From positions 1 through 8,971 of the forward strand of contig JAHELA010000061.1 of NCBI GenBank assembly GCA_024644425.1: a stretch of 8,971 nt of DNA, given 5' to 3'. How positions within the stretch are numbered: position 1 is the stretch's first letter; every line of letters begins with the position of its first letter. Positions 6,441 through 8,971 of this stretch are shown here, piece after piece. The stretch comes from Nitrosomonadaceae bacterium (lineage in GTDB: Bacteria > Pseudomonadota > Gammaproteobacteria > Burkholderiales > Nitrosomonadaceae). A program made the position numbers and the translations under genes. The notes beneath the pieces were generated by a model. It was not told the origin of the DNA, ran no database searches, and saw only the letters and a program-made list of their open reading frames with translations.

Positions 6441-7151
6441 TCAAACTCTAACTAGCGTACCTTCTTCTTCTCCTTTTACTATTCTTTTGAGCGCCCCAGC
6501 TTTAAAAATACTGAAAACACCGAGTGGTAACTTCTGGTCGCGACAAAGGGTTAACGCAGTAGCATCCATGATTTTCAAGTTCTTATGGATAGCTTCATCA
6601 AAAGACAAATTTCGATAGCGTTTTGCATCAGAATCAGTTTTAGGATCATTTGAGTACACACCATCAACCTTGGTTCCTTTAAGAACAATATCTACGTTCA
6701 TTTCTAAACCACGTAATGCAGCAGCAGTGTCCGTAGTAAAAAAAGGGTTGCCAGTACCGGCAGCAAAAATAACTACCTTGCCTTCTTCTAAATAACGAAT
6801 TGCCTTACCCCGGATATAGGGTTCGACAACTTGATCAATACGTAGCGCAGATTGTACTCGAGATTCCAATCCAAAATGACGCATTGCATCCTGAAGTGCC
6901 AACGCATTCATAACAGTTGCTAACATACCCATATAATCAGCAGTGGCACGATCCACTCGATCACTAGCAGCTGATGCCATACCGCGAAAAATGTTTCCTC
7001 CGCCGATTACAATTGCTATCTCAACTTTAAGCCTAGTTACTGAAGAAATCTCTGAGACAACATGTTCAATAACAGTTTGATTTATACCATAGCTATAATT
7101 GCCCATCAGCGCTTCACCTGAAAGTTTTAACAGGATACGTTTATAGGCCAT
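6441..7151 (-). CDS. pyrH: UMP kinase (uridylate kinase)
   Basis: PyrH phosphorylates UMP to UDP with ATP. It is a hexameric amino-acid-kinase-fold enzyme, usually activated by GTP and inhibited by UTP, and sits at the head of CTP/dTTP and UDP-sugar supply. Key segments are the nucleotide-binding LLKLSGEALMG (7-17), IGGGNIFRG (49-57), the UMP-site region RATADYMGML (68-77), AGTGNPFFTTDTAAALRG (131-148) and the ATP-site LKGTKVDGVYSNDP (157-170). Length 236 aa is normal. The RATADYMGML and VVEPYIRGKAIRYLEEGKVVIF (109-130) stretches are of betaproteobacterial type and differ clearly from the enteric protein, which makes this the best taxonomic marker in the window. It lies 41 bp after tsf, its standard neighbour. 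No Shine-Dalgarno is seen before the ATG. Confidence 0.98.
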   Translation of the reverse strand: MAYKRILLKLSGEALMGNYSYGINQTVIEHVVSEISSVTRLKVEIAIVIGGGNIFRGMASAASDRVDRATADYMGMLATVMNALALQDAMRHFGLESRVQSALRIDQVVEPYIRGKAIRYLEEGKVVIFAAGTGNPFFTTDTAAALRGLEMNVDIVLKGTKVDGVYSNDPKTDSDAKRYRNLSFDEAIHKNLKIMDATALTLCRDQKLPLGVFSIFKAGALKRIVKGEEEGTLVRV

Positions 7152-7192
7152 AATCGTCGCGGATAAATTTCAAAAAATAATTAATTTGGTTG

Positions 7193-8089
7193 TCATGAGC
7201 TATTTTCTAATGCTTGGTTAATCTGTGACATAACCTCATTAGCAAAATCGCCAGTTCTTTTTTCAATACCTTCTCCTACTTTAAACATAGTAAAGGCGTT
7301 GACTGCGGCAGATTTTTTATTAAGTAGCTTTTCCACTGTTTGCTCAGGGTCCTTGACAAAAGGTTGTCCAAGTAGCGTTATTTCAGCAAGATATTTAGCA
7401 ATGCGCCCGTCTACCATTTTTACTATTATGTCATCTGACTTTCCACTTTCCTTTGCTTGTGCTGTATAAATCTGGCGTTCACGCAGCAATAAGTCGGATG
7501 ATACCTGGTCACTGGAAACACATACTGGCTTGCTAGCCGCAATATGCATGGCTAAATCTTTTCCTAAAATTTCATCACTTCCCTCGTAATCAACTATTAC
7601 ACCGATTTTTCCACCGTGGAGGTATGATGCAAGGCGTCCTTTCGCTGCATGCCGAGCACAACGGCGAATACTAATGTTTTCTCCGAGTTTCATAATTAGC
7701 TCTTTACGGAATTCTTCTACATTTTTTCCATTTGGCAAAGATTCCCTTGAGAGCACATCAGTGTCTGTTAAGACTTTAGTGGTTGCTAATTGTGCTAGAT
7801 TTTTAGCGAAATTAATAAAATCCTCATTTTTAGCTACAAAATCAGTTTCACAATTAAGTTCAACAAGCGCCCCACTTTTTTTATCCACTGCAATTTCAAT
7901 TCCTATAGTACCCTCAGCTGTAATACGATTGGCAGCTGTATTTGCTTTGAGGCCGCTTTTTATTCGCAATAAGTCTTCTGCAGCTTTAAGATCACCACTG
8001 GTTTCGATCAATGCTTTCTTACATTCCATCATGCCGAGCCCAGTTAAATCGCGTAACTCTTTTACTATGCTTGCGGTAATTTCCGCCAT
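7193..8089 (-). CDS. tsf: Translation elongation factor Ts
   Basis: EF-Ts is the guanine nucleotide exchange factor that regenerates EF-Tu-GTP during elongation. The N-terminal UBA-like domain is clear at residues 5-45 with VKELRDLTGLGMMECKKAL (9-27). The core carries the EF-Tu-contacting TDFV motif at 82-85 within NCETDFVAKNEDF (79-91). The dimerisation and C-terminal regions follow, including GKIGVIVDYEG and QPFVKDPEQTVEKLL. Length 298 aa is normal for proteobacteria (E. coli 283, beta members slightly longer). A good Shine-Dalgarno, GGAG with a 5-base spacer, supports the start. The gene lies 61 bp after rpsB, the near-universal pairing; I see no convincing attenuator in that gap, only a 5-bp TAAAG/CTTTA repeat. 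Confidence 0.98.
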   Translation of the reverse strand: MAEITASIVKELRDLTGLGMMECKKALIETSGDLKAAEDLLRIKSGLKANTAANRITAEGTIGIEIAVDKKSGALVELNCETDFVAKNEDFINFAKNLAQLATTKVLTDTDVLSRESLPNGKNVEEFRKELIMKLGENISIRRCARHAAKGRLASYLHGGKIGVIVDYEGSDEILGKDLAMHIAASKPVCVSSDQVSSDLLLRERQIYTAQAKESGKSDDIIVKMVDGRIAKYLAEITLLGQPFVKDPEQTVEKLLNKKSAAVNAFTMFKVGEGIEKRTGDFANEVMSQINQALENSS

Positions 8090-8094
8090 ACTTA

Positions 8095-8098
8095 CTCC
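8095..8098 (-). promoter_or_regulatory. Ribosome-binding site of tsf
   Basis: The minus strand reads GGAG with a 5-base spacer before the tsf ATG. Along with that of rpsB, it is one of only two clear Shine-Dalgarno sequences in the window. Confidence 0.75.
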
Positions 8099-8150
8099 AA
8101 ATGTGAAATTATTTAATAAATCTAAAGTATCTGCTTTAATTATTTTTAAA

Positions 8151-8903
8151 CTATTCTGTTAGTTTTTCTGCCATCATTCCTTCATCCATTTCCTCAAATT
8201 CGTTTTTAACTATTTCTTGAACAATCTGGCTTCGTCCTTCCAGAATTGCATCAGCTACGCCCCGAGCATAAAGACGTATTGCCTGACTAGAATCGTCATT
8301 ACCTGGAATAACATAGTCTACTTTGTCAGGGTTGTGGTTAGTATCAACTACCCCAACTATGGGAATGCCAAGTTTATTAGCTTCTTTAATTGCACCTTTC
8401 TGGTAGCCTACATCAATTACGAACATAGCATCAGGAGTTCCTTTCATATCTTTGATGCCGCCTAGGCTGCGGTTAAGTTTTTCTAATTCACGCTGAATAT
8501 CGAGTGCTTCTTTCTTGGAAAGTTTATCAAGTGTACCGTCCTGTAACATTGCTTCCATTTCCTGGAGCCGCTTTACAGATTGTTTAATTGTCTTAAAGTT
8601 TGTCAACATTCCACCAAGCCATCGTTGATCTACATATGGAGATTCGCAACGAATTGCTTCTTCACGAACTATATCTCGCGCTTGACGCTTAGTGCCAACG
8701 AATAAAATTGTTCCTTTATTCGCGGATAACCGGCGCACATATTCCATTGCATCTTGATACATAACAAGAGTTTGTTCTAGGTTGATGATGTGTATTTTGT
8801 TGCGATGGCCAAAAATAAACTGAGCCATCTTCGGATTCCAGAAACGGGTTTGGTGTCCAAAATGAACGCCTGCTTCCAGCATTTGGCGCATAGTAACTGC
8901 CAT
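8151..8903 (-). CDS. rpsB: 30S ribosomal protein S2
   Basis: S2 is a late-assembling protein of the small ribosomal subunit, bound near S1 at the back of the head-body junction. The 250-residue product begins MAVTMRQMLEAGVHFGHQTR and carries the S2 landmarks: FWNPKM (21-26), FGHRNKIHIINLEQT (31-45), RWLGGMLTNF (94-103), the coiled-coil segment (about 105-148), and IPIVGVVDTNHNPDKVDYVIPGND split over 180-203. The tail after 226 is acidic, as in relatives. The start is firmly placed by AAAGGAG with a 6-base spacer. It is the first gene of the visible run. In E. coli S2 represses its own operon through the leader RNA; the visible leader here has two small hairpins that could serve a similar purpose, but that is inference. 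Confidence 0.98.
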   Translation of the reverse strand: MAVTMRQMLEAGVHFGHQTRFWNPKMAQFIFGHRNKIHIINLEQTLVMYQDAMEYVRRLSANKGTILFVGTKRQARDIVREEAIRCESPYVDQRWLGGMLTNFKTIKQSVKRLQEMEAMLQDGTLDKLSKKEALDIQRELEKLNRSLGGIKDMKGTPDAMFVIDVGYQKGAIKEANKLGIPIVGVVDTNHNPDKVDYVIPGNDDSSQAIRLYARGVADAILEGRSQIVQEIVKNEFEEMDEGMMAEKLTE

Positions 8904-8909
8904 AAAAGT

Positions 8910-8916
8910 CTCCTTT
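8910..8916 (-). promoter_or_regulatory. Ribosome-binding site of rpsB
   Basis: The minus strand reads AAAGGAG, 6 bases before the rpsB ATG. This is a near-perfect Shine-Dalgarno, as expected for a highly translated ribosomal protein gene, and it decides the start. Confidence 0.9.
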
Positions 8917-8971
8917 AGGGTTGAGCCTCAACTCGCTATAGTCACTCCTTATGGAGCACCCCTGGATTAGC
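8917..8971 (-). promoter_or_regulatory. Partial rpsB leader with two small hairpins
   Basis: On the minus strand the leader has GCTCC-ATAA-GGAGT (8957-8944; four Watson-Crick pairs plus a G-U) and, closer to the gene, GTTGA-GGC-TCAAC (8932-8920, five pairs). The second ends 3 bases before the Shine-Dalgarno. The CTCC arm could also pair with GGAG of the real binding site. No promoter is visible, so transcription probably starts beyond the right edge. Confidence 0.4.

Noticed and set aside
8123..8137. Possible attenuator between rpsB and tsf (TAAAG/CTTTA)
   Set aside because: A 5-bp A/T-rich stem is too weak, and no U-tract is placed to terminate transcription.
7674..8162. Plus-strand open frame of 162 codons opposite tsf
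   Set aside because: It is antisense to a clear EF-Ts coding region, rich in Ser and hydrophobic residues as expected of a shadow frame, with no known motif.
8951..8971. Plus-strand ATG at the right edge (reads MEHPWIS), as a possible divergent gene
   Set aside because: Only seven codons are visible, no Shine-Dalgarno precedes it, and the bases are better explained by the GGAG/CTCC hairpin of the rpsB leader.
1..8971. A novel defence, mobile or biosynthetic system
   Set aside because: Every long coding region belongs to a known housekeeping family in its standard order; no transposase, integrase, repeat array or unknown gene is present.

Overview
The window holds nine consecutive genes, all on the minus strand. 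In transcription order (right to left) they are rpsB, tsf, pyrH, frr, uppS, cdsA, dxr, rseP and the 5' part of bamA. This is a widely conserved proteobacterial housekeeping cluster. I see no plus-strand gene, tRNA, rRNA, CRISPR array, insertion sequence or phage gene.

The proteins look betaproteobacterial. UMP kinase has the RATADYMGML and VVEPYIRGKA type of sequence familiar from Betaproteobacteria rather than the enteric type, and RpsB, RseP and BamA fit this. The DNA is AT-rich, roughly 40% GC in genes judged from a few sampled lines, with even lower GC in the gaps. That suggests a low-GC betaproteobacterium, perhaps of the Nitrosomonadales/Methylophilales kind; the genus is a guess.

Layout: 8904-8971 is the rpsB leader with a strong ribosome-binding site. 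rpsB and tsf (8903-7193) encode ribosomal protein S2 and elongation factor Ts. pyrH (7151-6441) makes UDP for pyrimidine nucleotides. frr (6359-5802) encodes the ribosome recycling factor. uppS and cdsA (5773-4104) make undecaprenyl diphosphate, the precursor of the cell-wall lipid carrier, and CDP-diacylglycerol for phospholipids. dxr (4107-2908) overlaps cdsA by four bases and is the first committed step of the MEP pathway that supplies isoprenoid units to UppS. A 225-bp AT-rich gap follows. Then rseP (2682-1315), an intramembrane protease of the envelope stress response, and bamA (1311 to beyond the left edge), the outer-membrane protein insertase, lie 3 bp apart.

Together the cluster links translation capacity, pyrimidine and isoprenoid supply, phospholipid and wall-carrier synthesis, and outer-membrane assembly. 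I found no undescribed system. The points worth a second look are small: the long gap between dxr and rseP with a perfect -10-like box beside the rseP start, an Asp-to-Asn change in the CdsA signature, a basic UppS tail containing an A9 run, missing Shine-Dalgarno sequences in seven of nine genes, and possible pairing in the rpsB leader.
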